The notes beneath the pieces are model-generated. The model saw only the letters and a list, made by a program, of their open reading frames with translations, was not told the DNA's origin and made no database searches. From assembly GCF_005937885.2 (NCBI RefSeq), contig NZ_CP042176.1:5947501-6011500 (forward strand): a stretch of 64,000 nt of DNA, written 5' to 3'. Position numbers and translations under genes: made by a program. Positions 53,510-62,929 of the stretch are shown here, one piece after another. Numbering within the stretch: position 1 is the stretch's first letter; the number at the start of each line of letters is the position of its first letter. This stretch comes from Bradyrhizobium sp. KBS0727. Lineage in GTDB: Bacteria; Pseudomonadota; Alphaproteobacteria; Rhizobiales; Xanthobacteraceae.

Positions 53510-56293
53510 CTAGTGGCCGGTGGATGGCCGGTTCATTTTCTCCAAAACGTCGCGCATGGCGTCGAACTCCGTACCGAAGCCTTTCCAATCCCCGGATTTC
53601 AATCGCTCCACGGCCTGATTGTAGCGATCGAGCGCCTCGCGCGCCTGGGTTTCCGCCGGACCTGCAGGGGGCATCCTTTCTCTCGTGCTTGAGGCAACCG
53701 GAGCGGTACCAGACTCCGTGAACAGCGCTGACAACGCCTCGGCAAGCGTCTCCTTCATCACCACATGTTCACCGTAGGCCGCGATCACACGTTTTAGCTC
53801 CGGCAGATGCCCCTGCTCCGCTCGCAGATAGAGCGGCGATACGTAGAGGATTGAGTTCTCGATCGGGATCACAAGCAGGTTGGCACCGCGGATCACCCGC
53901 GAGCCCATCTGGTTCCACAGCGTGATTTGCTGGGAGATCTCGGTACTCTGGTTGATCCGCGCTTCGATCTGGAACGGCCCGTAGACGAGCTTCTCTTTCG
54001 GAAACTCGTAGACGATCATCTTGCCGTACTCGGACCCGTCGCAGCGCGCGGCCAGCCACGCGATCATGTTGTCACGGCGGCTCGGCACCATCGGGAGCAT
54101 CAGGAAGAACTCGGCACGCGGCTCTCCGGGCAGCCGCATGATGATGTAATAGGGTGCCATCATCGCGGTGCCGCCGCCGCCCGGCTGGCGCGGAAACTGC
54201 CAGAGATCCTCGCGATTATAGAAAACGTCGGCCGCCTCCATGTGGTAGGCCTGGTACAGCCGCGCCTGAATCAGGAACAGGTCCTCCGGATAGCGGATGT
54301 GGTTCTGCAAGTCTGCAGGCATGGCCGTGAACAGTTTGAACAGGCTTGGAAAGATGCGCTGGTAGGTCGCTGCAACCGGATCGTTGCCGTCGATCAGATA
54401 GAAGTCGACGGTCCCGTTATATGCATCGACGACAATCTTCACCGAATTGCGAATGTAGTTGAGGTCGATGTCCGGCGCGGGCTGCGCAGAGGGGAAATAG
54501 GAACTCGTCGTGTAGGCGTCCTGCATCCAGAACATGCGCCCGCTGCTGATAACGAGGTATGGATCATGATCGAGCCTGAGGAACGGCGCGATCGTGCGTA
54601 CCCGCTCCTGGATGTTGCGCCGGATCATGATCCGGCTGTCGGTCGTGATGTAGCTTGAGAGCAGCAGGTTGGGGTCGTTGAAGTAGTATGCGAACAGCAT
54701 TCTGTTCGCCAGCGCTCCGATCGGAACACCCCCGGCACCGTCGTAGGCCGCATAGACGTTGTCTTTCCCCTTCGGATAGTCGAACTCCGGTACGCTTCCC
54801 TTGACGATGACGTAGCTGTCGCTCTCTTCGCCGTAGTAGATGCGCGGCTCCTGGATCTTGGGACCTCCGTCGGCAACGGGAGGAATATCCCGCAAATAGA
54901 AGAACGGCAGGCCTTCAGTGCTCTTGCGGGTGACCGGGCTCATCACCGCGCCGTTGCCGTGGGTAAACAGCACGTGGCGGTTGACCCATGTCTGCGCGTT
55001 CGGCGGCAGCAAGGAAGGCCGTAATTCGCGGGCCGAGAGCATCACGCTTTGGTAGGATCCATCGAGCCAGTAACGGTCAACGTCAAGATCATGGAATTTA
55101 TAGTAGGTGCGGATCTCCTGCAGCTGCGCGTAGGTATCCGACAAGGGCAACCAATCCCACAGCCTGATATTTTCAATCGTCGCCTTGTTGGCTTCCAGGG
55201 TGTCGACGGAGAGCTTCTGTTCGGCCGCAAACGGCTTGGCTGAGATCTGATCGAGATTGTATGCCTTCCGGGTGAGTGCGATATTGCGTTCGATGTAGGG
55301 CTTCTCGAGCTGCAACTCGCTCGGTTTGACGAAAAACTGCCGGAACAGCACAGGAACTGCACCGGACAGCACAAAGGAGCCGATGGCGACGAGCACGAAG
55401 GCGGCGGCAGGAAGCCAGTAGGTACGCACCCGGAGATTCGCCCACGCGGCGAACGCCGCGATAATCGAAAGCCCGAACAGTAGCCACAGAGCGGGTATCC
55501 CCACATGGATATCGGTGTAGCTCGCGCCGACCACCACACCGTTGTCGGCATAGAGCAGCAGATAGCGATCGAGAACACAGGACCAGGCCTTCACCGCGAA
55601 GAAGATACCGAGCAATGCCGAACCATGAGCGATCACGGTCGGTGATACCGACCGGTGGTGAACGTCGTATTCGATGTCGCCGTGTACCCAGTAGATCGCT
55701 CCGGCGAATAGCGCGCCCAGAACGAGCGTCAGCAGCATCCAGTTCTTGATGAGGATATAGACGGGTAGCGAGAAGAGATAGAAGCCGATGTCCTTGTTGT
55801 AGAGCGGATCGTCGGCGCCGAACGGCACTTGATAGAAGAACTGCAGGAAGACGCTCCAGTTACCGACCTCCGACGCGGCGACAAACAGCGCGAGCAAACC
55901 GCCGCCGCCTGCGATGATCCGGGACCATCGCAGTCGATCGCGCACCAGCGCAAGCAGAGCGGGGGGCGGCGTGCCCGAAGCCTGCCACACCGCGGCGGGT
56001 GCAACCTGTGTCGACTGCCGCCGGGCAAAGCGCACCGCGAGCCATCCGTTCAGCCAAAGCGGGAGCGCGGTTGCCGCAAGAACGGCGAAAAAGACGACGA
56101 CCTTGGCGCCGATGCTCGTCAAAAAAATCTGAAGATAGCCGATCGATGAAAACCACAGCCAGTCGACCAGAAGGTCGCTCGCGAGGCCGAGCAAGCTCAG
56201 GCCAATCCCGATGGCGACGGCCACAATGATGAGGCTGACCACGGCGTTTTGCCCGGGCGCCTTCCGTCCGGGTCCGGCGATCCCGATCGTCAT
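53510..56293 (-). CDS. UPF0182-family large membrane protein
   Basis: 927 residues from ATG 56293. Seven or so hydrophobic helices occupy the first about 330 residues. A long extracytoplasmic domain follows, with NIRLWDWLPLSDTYAQLQEI, PPVADGGPKIQEPRIYYGE, and MPADLQNHIRYPEDLF, all hallmarks of UPF0182. The C-terminal 100 residues are a Pro/Ala-rich linker and a helical tail. The function of the family is unknown. It seems monocistronic, 170 bp upstream of amn on the same strand. Confidence 0.88.
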   Translation of the reverse strand: MTIGIAGPGRKAPGQNAVVSLIIVAVAIGIGLSLLGLASDLLVDWLWFSSIGYLQIFLTSIGAKVVVFFAVLAATALPLWLNGWLAVRFARRQSTQVAPAAVWQASGTPPPALLALVRDRLRWSRIIAGGGGLLALFVAASEVGNWSVFLQFFYQVPFGADDPLYNKDIGFYLFSLPVYILIKNWMLLTLVLGALFAGAIYWVHGDIEYDVHHRSVSPTVIAHGSALLGIFFAVKAWSCVLDRYLLLYADNGVVVGASYTDIHVGIPALWLLFGLSIIAAFAAWANLRVRTYWLPAAAFVLVAIGSFVLSGAVPVLFRQFFVKPSELQLEKPYIERNIALTRKAYNLDQISAKPFAAEQKLSVDTLEANKATIENIRLWDWLPLSDTYAQLQEIRTYYKFHDLDVDRYWLDGSYQSVMLSARELRPSLLPPNAQTWVNRHVLFTHGNGAVMSPVTRKSTEGLPFFYLRDIPPVADGGPKIQEPRIYYGEESDSYVIVKGSVPEFDYPKGKDNVYAAYDGAGGVPIGALANRMLFAYYFNDPNLLLSSYITTDSRIMIRRNIQERVRTIAPFLRLDHDPYLVISSGRMFWMQDAYTTSSYFPSAQPAPDIDLNYIRNSVKIVVDAYNGTVDFYLIDGNDPVAATYQRIFPSLFKLFTAMPADLQNHIRYPEDLFLIQARLYQAYHMEAADVFYNREDLWQFPRQPGGGGTAMMAPYYIIMRLPGEPRAEFFLMLPMVPSRRDNMIAWLAARCDGSEYGKMIVYEFPKEKLVYGPFQIEARINQSTEISQQITLWNQMGSRVIRGANLLVIPIENSILYVSPLYLRAEQGHLPELKRVIAAYGEHVVMKETLAEALSALFTESGTAPVASSTRERMPPAGPAETQAREALDRYNQAVERLKSGDWKGFGTEFDAMRDVLEKMNRPSTGH

Positions 56294-57279
56294 GATCCAA
56301 TAATAGCAGAACCGACGAATGGTTGCCGCCCTATTCACGACGGGACGATGCCTTATCGCAGAGGCCACAGGCGCTTGAAGCTCTCCGCCACCGTGGGACG
56401 CATCTCAGAGCAGGCAACGGGATGACCGGCGCGCTCGCGACCGCTTTCCGATCGCACGCGATAGTTGGGCCTTGATCGAGGCCGGAGGGCCAGCTCGAAA
56501 CTCGTCGGGGTCAGACGCCCCTTGAAATCGAATCTCCCGGATTTTCTGCTCTCTCTCTGAACTCCATAAGAGATTGGACTGCCAAGTGAATTTTGCGTGA
56601 GCGAGCCAAACCGTTCGCGGCCCGGTCCGACCGCCGCCACGGCGGCCCGCCAGGGCGATGGGCGCCGCGATCCCGACCTCCTGCGAGTGAAGGATGACTT
56701 CGCCCGGCTTGCTGCTAGCGTTCGTCCTTTCGGCGGCTCAAAGGAGCTCTCATTGCCCGGAAGAGACCCGCTTCCCCGCTGCGACTATCGCATGGACCAC
56801 CAGGCGGCAGACGCTGGCAAGAACTACGACAAGACGTTTGAAGCGGGCTACGGCGCGGCGCTCTGGCAAAGGATCGAGAAACCTCTGCTTGAAAGCTATT
56901 TGCGTTCACTCGGCTGGCGTGATGGCTCGCCGAGAATTTTATCGTCGTGTCGCGAAAGCGATCGACCGGAGGGCGCCGTTAGCCAACCGCCGGGCGCACG
57001 TCGCTAGCGTCGCTACAGCGACGCGCCGACGGCAATCCAGATCGCAAGAGCAATGCACCAGACGATAGCTGTATATGACAGAGCAACGCGCATTTGCTTA
57101 CCTGTTCGAACGACGTGAAGCCAGCACGGATGCACAATAACGCCAGTTTGCGTTTACCCGATTCTGGCCCGCGCGCGAATACCTCCAACGAGGTACTTCG
57201 GCTGCTCTGCATCCAGCAGAACAAGTTGGTGTGCTAGAATAGCGCCGGTATTGAATCGATTGCCGCGTGGAATGGCACA
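56294..57279. other. Gene-poor region
   Basis: Nearly 1 kb without an intact gene. It holds a methyltransferase N-terminal fragment at 56792-57007. Other open frames are short and unrecognised. Confidence 0.4.
56792..57007 (+). pseudogene. N-terminal fragment of a SAM-dependent methyltransferase
   Basis: From ATG 56792 the frame reads NYDKTFEAGYGAALWQRIEK then PLLESYLRSLG. This is the N-terminal helix region of class I methyltransferases found in surface-polysaccharide clusters. After about 50 codons the similarity stops, with no SAM motif, so the gene is truncated. The nearby exopolysaccharide export gene fits such an origin. Confidence 0.45.
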
Positions 57280-57498
57280 ATGAAGCCCGCACTTTCCATT
57301 GGCGTTCGCGTTCGGATGAGCGCACTTGGTGCGTTACGCTGTTCACGTCTGGCAGAAAAAACCGGAACAATCGTCGGAGGGAGCGTCTACGTTAACAGCG
57401 TCAGCGTCCTGTTCGACGGAAACAAATCGCCGACCACAATTCATCGTGAATACGTTGAAGCGTTGCTTCCCGCCATGGACACGACACGGGATCGCTAG
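57280..57498 (+). CDS. Small conserved hypothetical protein (SH3/KOW-like)
   Basis: 72 residues. It contains GVRVRMSALGALRCSRLAEK, TGTIVGGSVYVNSVSVLFDG, and a NKSPTTIHREYVE end. This pattern resembles a short protein I associate with many Bradyrhizobium genomes. The beta-rich sequence with KTGTIVG is like a KOW or SH3 barrel, possibly nucleic-acid binding. The start is ATG 57280. No operon partner. Confidence 0.6.
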   Translation: MKPALSIGVRVRMSALGALRCSRLAEKTGTIVGGSVYVNSVSVLFDGNKSPTTIHREYVEALLPAMDTTRDR

Positions 57499-57587
57499 GC
57501 GACGCCGCGCTGAAAACCAGAATTCACCGCCGCATACTGCGCGATACAGCGCCGGCGTTCGACGGCCCTTTCCGTTCCTGCCCGCAC

Positions 57588-58283
57588 CTAGTCCGACCAG
57601 ATGAGCCCTTCCGGTTTGTCCTCCGATGGAATCCCGCGCTCGTTCAGCGAAATTGCCAGCGCCGCGAGCATGGTCCGGTTGGAGATTTCGAGCTTCTGAA
57701 AGATGTGATGGAGATGCACCTTGATAGTGCCGTCAGTGATGTCCAGCCGTCGCCCGATTTCCTTGTTCGACAACCCCTCGGACACCAAAAGCATGATCTG
57801 CTGCTCGCGCTCCGTCAGCCCCGCCAGCGCATTCTCCGCGATCGTACCTTGCTCACGAGCTGCCGCTCGCTCCGATGAAGGCGACAGTGAAGGCGACGGC
57901 AATAGCTGTCGACCCGCCGCGATCTGGCGCAACGACTGCACCAGAACTTCAGGCGTCACTTCCTTTGAAATAACGCTGTGGCCATTCGCCGCAGTCGCCA
58001 TCATCACCCGCGCGAGTTCTTGATCGGATGCGGTGAAAACGACTGGCCGCGTGGGAAGACCTTCGGAATTGATGATGGAAAGGATGTTCAGCCAGGTCAC
58101 GTCGGACATCGAGGCATCGAGGATGGCGATATCCGGCGCAAACTTCCGAAGCGCTTCGACACAACTTGCACCGTCGCTGCAACGTGCCACGATATTGAAG
58201 TCGGAGTGGTCCCTGAGCGCGCTGCTCAAACCACGCAGAACAATGGGATGGCGGTCTGCAATCACGACGCTGGCACGACGCAT
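57588..58283 (-). CDS. NarL/FixJ-type response regulator
   Basis: 231 residues. The receiver domain has Asp56 in DIAILDASMS and Lys107 in SVISKE, so phosphorylation is expected. The C-terminal LuxR helix-turn-helix covers LTEREQQIMLLVSEGLSNKE and TIKVHLHHIFQKLEISNRT. No sensor kinase is adjacent. Together with the LuxR protein at 58763 it probably regulates the exopolysaccharide and secretion genes to the right. That is inference from position. Confidence 0.87.
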   Translation of the reverse strand: MRRASVVIADRHPIVLRGLSSALRDHSDFNIVARCSDGASCVEALRKFAPDIAILDASMSDVTWLNILSIINSEGLPTRPVVFTASDQELARVMMATAANGHSVISKEVTPEVLVQSLRQIAAGRQLLPSPSLSPSSERAAAREQGTIAENALAGLTEREQQIMLLVSEGLSNKEIGRRLDITDGTIKVHLHHIFQKLEISNRTMLAALAISLNERGIPSEDKPEGLIWSD

Positions 58284-58762
58284 GGGCCGGTCCTCAGCCT
58301 GTCGCCCCTAACAACACAAACCCCGCGCGGCTCCGCTTGTTTCATGTCTAATCTAAACAGGTTCGAAACAATTTTCTATCAATTCATGCCGCGGCGCACA
58401 AAAACGGTTAACGCGCGTCCTACCGTTCTGAAGTTCCCTCGCAACGACACGTTGCACTTAGGTACCGACATCCTTCCGGCGCGAACGAACGTTCTATAAC
58501 GAAAGGTATATAGGGATACGGGCAATTCAACTCTAAAATTCCACAAAAGCGTCATATTTTCTGAGCCCTCGCGATCTGCCTACCCGACATCCCGCGAACG
58601 AAGGAAAGCAAGGTTCACAAATTCGAGGTTCCTTGAAATCCGCCAACGAAAACCCTGTGAACGAAGGAGCGCAGACTGACTGACCAAGCCCAACTGGTAG
58701 GAGTTAGTAGGAATTTAATTGCGTAGGGCCTGGAGAGAGTAATCAGGGGCCAGGAGAGTAAA
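58284..58762. other. AT-richer divergent promoter region
   Basis: About 480 bp between two divergent regulator genes, visibly more AT-rich than the flanks. No gene or RNA recognised. The 3' end has AGGAGAG as ribosome-binding site of the gene at 58763. Confidence 0.45.
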
Positions 58763-59665
58763 ATGTCTAGGCAACAATCTTTTTCAACGGTTCTCATTGG
58801 AAGATGTGTTTTAATCAGGGAAGGAATAGGCAGAATCCTGCGGGCAGCAAATATTCGCACCTCGGCTTCAGTATCGTGCGCTGATGATTTGCCGCCGGGC
58901 AAGCTCCTACGCCACCAATTGCTGTTTCTCATTGTCCACGCCGGCGATGATATCGACGTCGCCCTTGAACAGATCGAACTGTTGCGGGACAACCATCCGG
59001 GCGGGCGCATTGCAATCGTGGCCGATCACTATCGGCTAGACGACGTGGCGTCTGCATTTCGAGTAGGCGTCAACGGCTATTTCGTCGACGTCATGACGTG
59101 CGATCTATTCACCAAATCTGTTGAACTGGTGGCGATGGGGGAAACGATCTTTCCGCCAGCATTTCTGACATTCGCTCTCGCTCCCGAACGCCTTCTCGTC
59201 GCTGAGGCGGCGCGGCGCGACGAAACTGCGCTGATGCTCTCCAGGGCCAAGGACACGATCGCGCCGCAGCTTTCTCCGCGGGAACAATCGATTTTGCAAT
59301 GCCTGATCGAGGGCAACTCCAACAAGGGCATCGCGCGAAAGATCAATATCGCCGAGGCGACGGTAAAGGTTCACGTCAAGGCGATCTTGCGCAAGATCCG
59401 GGTGCAGAACCGGACACAGGCGGCGATTTGGGGGATGAACAACGGATCACCACGACCGGCAAACGACAGCTTTTCGCCCTCAACCGCCAAGGTGACCAAG
59501 GGACTCCCAAAGCCCCTCGAGGTGATCTCCGAAATCAGGCAAATCGAGGCACCGGTACCGCTAGGCGTGATCAATCACGAAGCAAATCACGTTGCGGTGT
59601 CCGATCGCCTGATCCGCGAGGGCATCAACCGAAGGACTCATGGAACGGTACGGTCCGGCAAATAA
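58763..59665 (+). CDS. LuxR-family regulator with degenerate receiver
   Basis: 300 residues. The N-terminal 125 residues have receiver-like spacing, but the phosphoacceptor segment is LLFLIVHAGDD with His59 where Asp is expected, and the conserved Lys is missing (YFVDVMT). It is therefore a pseudo-receiver unlikely to be phosphorylated normally. The LuxR helix-turn-helix covers LSPREQSILQCLIEGNSNKG and ATVKVHVKAILRKIRVQNRT (about 170-225). A 75-residue polar tail is unusual. It precedes the truncated propeller gene and the polysaccharide export gene on the same strand. Confidence 0.85.
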   Translation: MSRQQSFSTVLIGRCVLIREGIGRILRAANIRTSASVSCADDLPPGKLLRHQLLFLIVHAGDDIDVALEQIELLRDNHPGGRIAIVADHYRLDDVASAFRVGVNGYFVDVMTCDLFTKSVELVAMGETIFPPAFLTFALAPERLLVAEAARRDETALMLSRAKDTIAPQLSPREQSILQCLIEGNSNKGIARKINIAEATVKVHVKAILRKIRVQNRTQAAIWGMNNGSPRPANDSFSPSTAKVTKGLPKPLEVISEIRQIEAPVPLGVINHEANHVAVSDRLIREGINRRTHGTVRSGK

Positions 59666-59720
59666 CCGGCGGTCGCGGCGTTCCGGTCACTTTCTTCACC
59701 GGCGGCAGCAGGATTTGAAC

Positions 59721-60053
59721 GTGAGTAAGTCGCGACTATTAATGGTCACCGGATTGCTGTGCGTTCTGCCCGAGCTCTTGCCGACTCTCGACGCCGCGCA
59801 AGCCTACGAGGCGTCGGCGACGACGCGTGTCGCCATGACGCCGTCAATACCCTATCCCGGCTATCTTCAACCGGTGACTGACGCGGCCTTTGGGACTTTG
59901 ACGGACCCAGGCCGGCAGATGCTGAGCGGGCTCTCTTGCAAGTCAGCTTATTGCACACTGATGATCTGCGTGTCCGGCAGTGAAGTTTACACACCGGCGG
60001 TTCGGTCGCAGATTTCGTCGCGCGCCTGTCGTGGCTGGAGCCAACAATGCTGA
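59721..60053 (+). pseudogene. Truncated secreted protein, possibly a beta-propeller (lyase-like) relic
   Basis: 110 codons from GTG 59721 (AGGA upstream). A Sec signal peptide (LLMVTGLLCVLPELLPTLDA) is followed by PSIPYPGYLQPVTDAAFGT and DPGRQMLSGLSC. This resembles the beginning of oligogalacturonate-lyase-like propeller proteins of about 450 residues. The frame then leaves the family and stops. Either a frameshift or deletion has cut the gene; a genuine small secreted protein is the alternative. Confidence 0.45.
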
Positions 60054-60100
60054 GATCATCAACGCAGCAATAACTCGCCATGACAGCTGGAGGGTGTACC

Positions 60101-61414
60101 ATGCTCAACGTTCGATCGGCCTTAAGGGAGACGGCCTTGTTCGCCGGGCGCGCGTCGCACCTTGGCAAGAAGCGCGATGCGAGATCATTCCTGCTTGCCG
60201 CCGCTCTCCTGTGTTCGATCACGCCAGCAAAGGCCGAATATAAGTTGCATGTGGGAGACGTGATCGAGATCTCCCTGGCCAGGCTCCCGGAACTCAAGCA
60301 ACGCGTTCGCATTCAACTGGATGGAACTATCTCGTTCCCGCTGCTGGGGACGCCGCAAGTCGCGGGCCTGTCGCCGGCGGAGGCGCAGGCCAGGGTGCAG
60401 GCCCTGCTCGCGGCCAAGGTCTTTCGGCAACGAACGTCGGACGGACGTGAGAACTCGGTGACGATCGAGCCCGATGAGGTCACCGCAACGATCGTCGAAT
60501 ACCGGCCAATCTACATCAATGGAGATGTCTCCAGGCCCGGCGAACAGGCCTATCGCCCGCTCATGACGGTACGGCAGGCCATCGCCCTGTCGGGCGGTTA
60601 TGACGTCGTGCGCCTGAGAATGAACAACCCGATCCTGGAAACTGCAGACCTGCAGGCCGAGTACGAGTCGCTTTGGACCGAATACGCCAGGGAACAGGCG
60701 CATGTATGGCGCCTCCAGCGCGAACTCGGACAGGGGACTACGGTTGACCAGAAGGCCTTGCTCGACGTGCCGGTTGCCCGGTCGACGGTGCTGGCGATCG
60801 TCAACGTTGAGGCTGAGCATCTCAAGACCCGCCAGGCAGACGAGAAGGCTGAAAGAACATTCCTTGAGCGCGGCATCGTTCAGGCTGATGAACAGATCCA
60901 TGTCCTTTCGGAGCAGCTAAAGACCGAAGACCAGGGAGCCCAGGCCGATATCGAAGAGCTGGACCGGGCCAAGGAACTCTTCAACCGAGGTACCTTGACA
61001 GCGGTTCGCGTCAGCGACGCACGTCGCGCAATGCTGCTGTCATCTACCCGTAAGCTGCAGACCACCGCACAACTGATGCAGACCAAGCGGCAACGGGATG
61101 ATTTTTCGCGACAGATCGAGCGGTTCGACGGCCAGCGCAGGAGCGATGTGCTCCGGGAGCTGCAGGACGCTACTCTGGCTCTCAGCAAAATCCGCTTCAA
61201 GCTGCAGAGCACCGGCGAAAAGCTTCAATATACCGCCCTCGCCAAGTCACAGCTTGCACGCGGATTTGGCAACAAGCCCGCGATAACGATTGTCAGAAAC
61301 GGCGCCAAGGGCAGTGAAAATCTGATCGCGAACGAGGAATTCGAACTTCAGCCGGGTGATGTCGTCGAGGTTGCCTTGCGGGATGCTCCAAGCGCAGATC
61401 TGAGCGGTCAATAG
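60101..61414 (+). CDS. Polysaccharide export outer-membrane protein (ExoF/GumB-like)
   Basis: 437 residues from ATG 60101, preceded by GGAGGG; an upstream ATG at 60080 is less likely. A signal peptide ends at AKA. A Poly_export domain follows (YKLHVGDVIEISLARLPELK, DGTISFPLLG), then SLBB-like VYINGDVSRPGE-type sequence at PIYINGDVSRPGEQAYRPL. A long coiled-coil segment (about 200-380) and a second SLBB-like end (FELQPGDVVEV) complete it. It exports exopolysaccharide across the periplasm and outer membrane. No glycosyltransferases lie inside the window. Confidence 0.87.
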   Translation: MLNVRSALRETALFAGRASHLGKKRDARSFLLAAALLCSITPAKAEYKLHVGDVIEISLARLPELKQRVRIQLDGTISFPLLGTPQVAGLSPAEAQARVQALLAAKVFRQRTSDGRENSVTIEPDEVTATIVEYRPIYINGDVSRPGEQAYRPLMTVRQAIALSGGYDVVRLRMNNPILETADLQAEYESLWTEYAREQAHVWRLQRELGQGTTVDQKALLDVPVARSTVLAIVNVEAEHLKTRQADEKAERTFLERGIVQADEQIHVLSEQLKTEDQGAQADIEELDRAKELFNRGTLTAVRVSDARRAMLLSSTRKLQTTAQLMQTKRQRDDFSRQIERFDGQRRSDVLRELQDATLALSKIRFKLQSTGEKLQYTALAKSQLARGFGNKPAITIVRNGAKGSENLIANEEFELQPGDVVEVALRDAPSADLSGQ

Positions 61415-61498
61415 CGTCGAACAGAGAATGCTGCTGATCCCAGGCTGAACCAACAACGACCACCCTCCATCAGGCCAAGGCTTGCGTACGCTCCGAGG

Positions 61499-62929
61499 CT
61501 ATCTCTCTCGCAACACTTCCTGGTTATATCGCATCAGAGGCGAAAGCAGATAACTGATGATCCGCCGCGAGCCGGTCTTGATCTCGACCGTCACCGCCAT
61601 TCCGGGCGACAGCTGGACGGGGCGCCCCTCGATCTCCATCCCGCTTCGGTCGAGGCTCACGCGCGCAGCATAGACGAGTTCCTGGCCCTTGGGTTCACTC
61701 GACGCGCTCTCCGCGCCGACGGGCTGGTCCCTCGCCTTGTCCTCATGTCTGTCGCGCGTGATGGCATCGCGCGAAATGCTGAGCACCCGGCCATGCAGCA
61801 GCCCGTAGCGGGTGAAATTGAAGGTATCGATCTTGATTGCGGCGTCCTGTCCGGGGACGACGAAGCCGATGTCACGGTTCAACACCATCGCCTCGATCTC
61901 GAGATTGGGGTCGAGCGACACTACGGCTGCGAGCGCCTGAGCCGGCGTAACCACGCCTCCGATCGTGTGCACCGCCAATTGTTGCACGACGCCGTCAACG
62001 GGTGCTCTGAGGACCTGCTGCTTCGCCTTCTGTTCTCCCTTAATCACGTCTTGGGCGAGACCCGCGGCCCGCTGCTCTGCTTTGGCGAGATCATCGTAGA
62101 GCGTGCGGCGGTACTCCGCTTCCACTTTGAACCTGGCCTGAGTGAGCCCTGCCACCGCGGCCTCGGCCTCACGCAGCCGGCTCTGCTGAACAAGGACGTC
62201 ATGCTGCTGGCCGACAAGGTCCTGAAAATCGGTGAGATAGGTTATCTTGGAACCGATCTCCTTGTCGTAGAGATATTTGCGTACGTCCACTCGCTCCTGC
62301 AGCAGCGGGATCGTTGCGCGGAGCTTGCCGATCGTCGCCGCAATCGTCTCGCGTTCCGCGTCCTTCTGCGCCAGTTGACGGTCGATTTCCGCCAGTTTCG
62401 CGGCATGTTCGGCCGTCTGGCTTGCCAGAAACTGACGATGCATCTCGACCTGTTCCTGGCTGGCGCCCGCTGGCGGTGTGAAGTCGCCGAACGGCTTGCC
62501 GCCCGTCGCAAGCGCCGCCCGCGAGCGCGCAATGTCGAGCCGGGCGACGATCAAATCGCCTTTCAAATGTTCAAGTTCGGCGACATTGATGGTCGGATCC
62601 AGTTCGATCAGCACATCCCCGGCCTTGACCGTTGCGCCATCGCGCACGTGAATCGCGCGTACCACCCCTGTTTCTGCCGGCTGGATCACCTTGGTTCGTC
62701 CATTTACGATAATCTTCCCCGGTGCGGTCGCGACAACGTCGACCTTGCCCAGCGACGCCCACGCCAGCGCCGCGCAAAACAGCGAGATGATGGTCAAGCC
62801 AATGGCGCGGCCGACCGGCGAAGGCGGCGTCTCGACCACCTCGAGCGCGGCCGGGAGAAAGGCCGTCTCGTAGTCGTGATGCCGTTGCGGCCGACCCGGG
62901 AACTTGATGATTTTCTTAGCGACCGTCAT
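61499..62929 (-). CDS. Type I secretion periplasmic adaptor (HlyD family)
   Basis: 476 residues from ATG 62929. A cytoplasmic N-terminus, one transmembrane helix (GLTIISLFCAALAWASL), a lipoyl-like segment (GVVRAIHVRDGATVKAGDVL), long coiled coils, and the HlyD signature near the end (PGMAVTVEIKTGSRRIISYL, then LSPL). It links the inner-membrane ABC exporter to an outer-membrane TolC-type channel. The start overlaps the exporter stop by 14 bp, so both are cotranslated. Neither a TolC gene nor a repeat-toxin substrate is in view. Confidence 0.9.
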   Translation of the reverse strand: MTVAKKIIKFPGRPQRHHDYETAFLPAALEVVETPPSPVGRAIGLTIISLFCAALAWASLGKVDVVATAPGKIIVNGRTKVIQPAETGVVRAIHVRDGATVKAGDVLIELDPTINVAELEHLKGDLIVARLDIARSRAALATGGKPFGDFTPPAGASQEQVEMHRQFLASQTAEHAAKLAEIDRQLAQKDAERETIAATIGKLRATIPLLQERVDVRKYLYDKEIGSKITYLTDFQDLVGQQHDVLVQQSRLREAEAAVAGLTQARFKVEAEYRRTLYDDLAKAEQRAAGLAQDVIKGEQKAKQQVLRAPVDGVVQQLAVHTIGGVVTPAQALAAVVSLDPNLEIEAMVLNRDIGFVVPGQDAAIKIDTFNFTRYGLLHGRVLSISRDAITRDRHEDKARDQPVGAESASSEPKGQELVYAARVSLDRSGMEIEGRPVQLSPGMAVTVEIKTGSRRIISYLLSPLMRYNQEVLRER

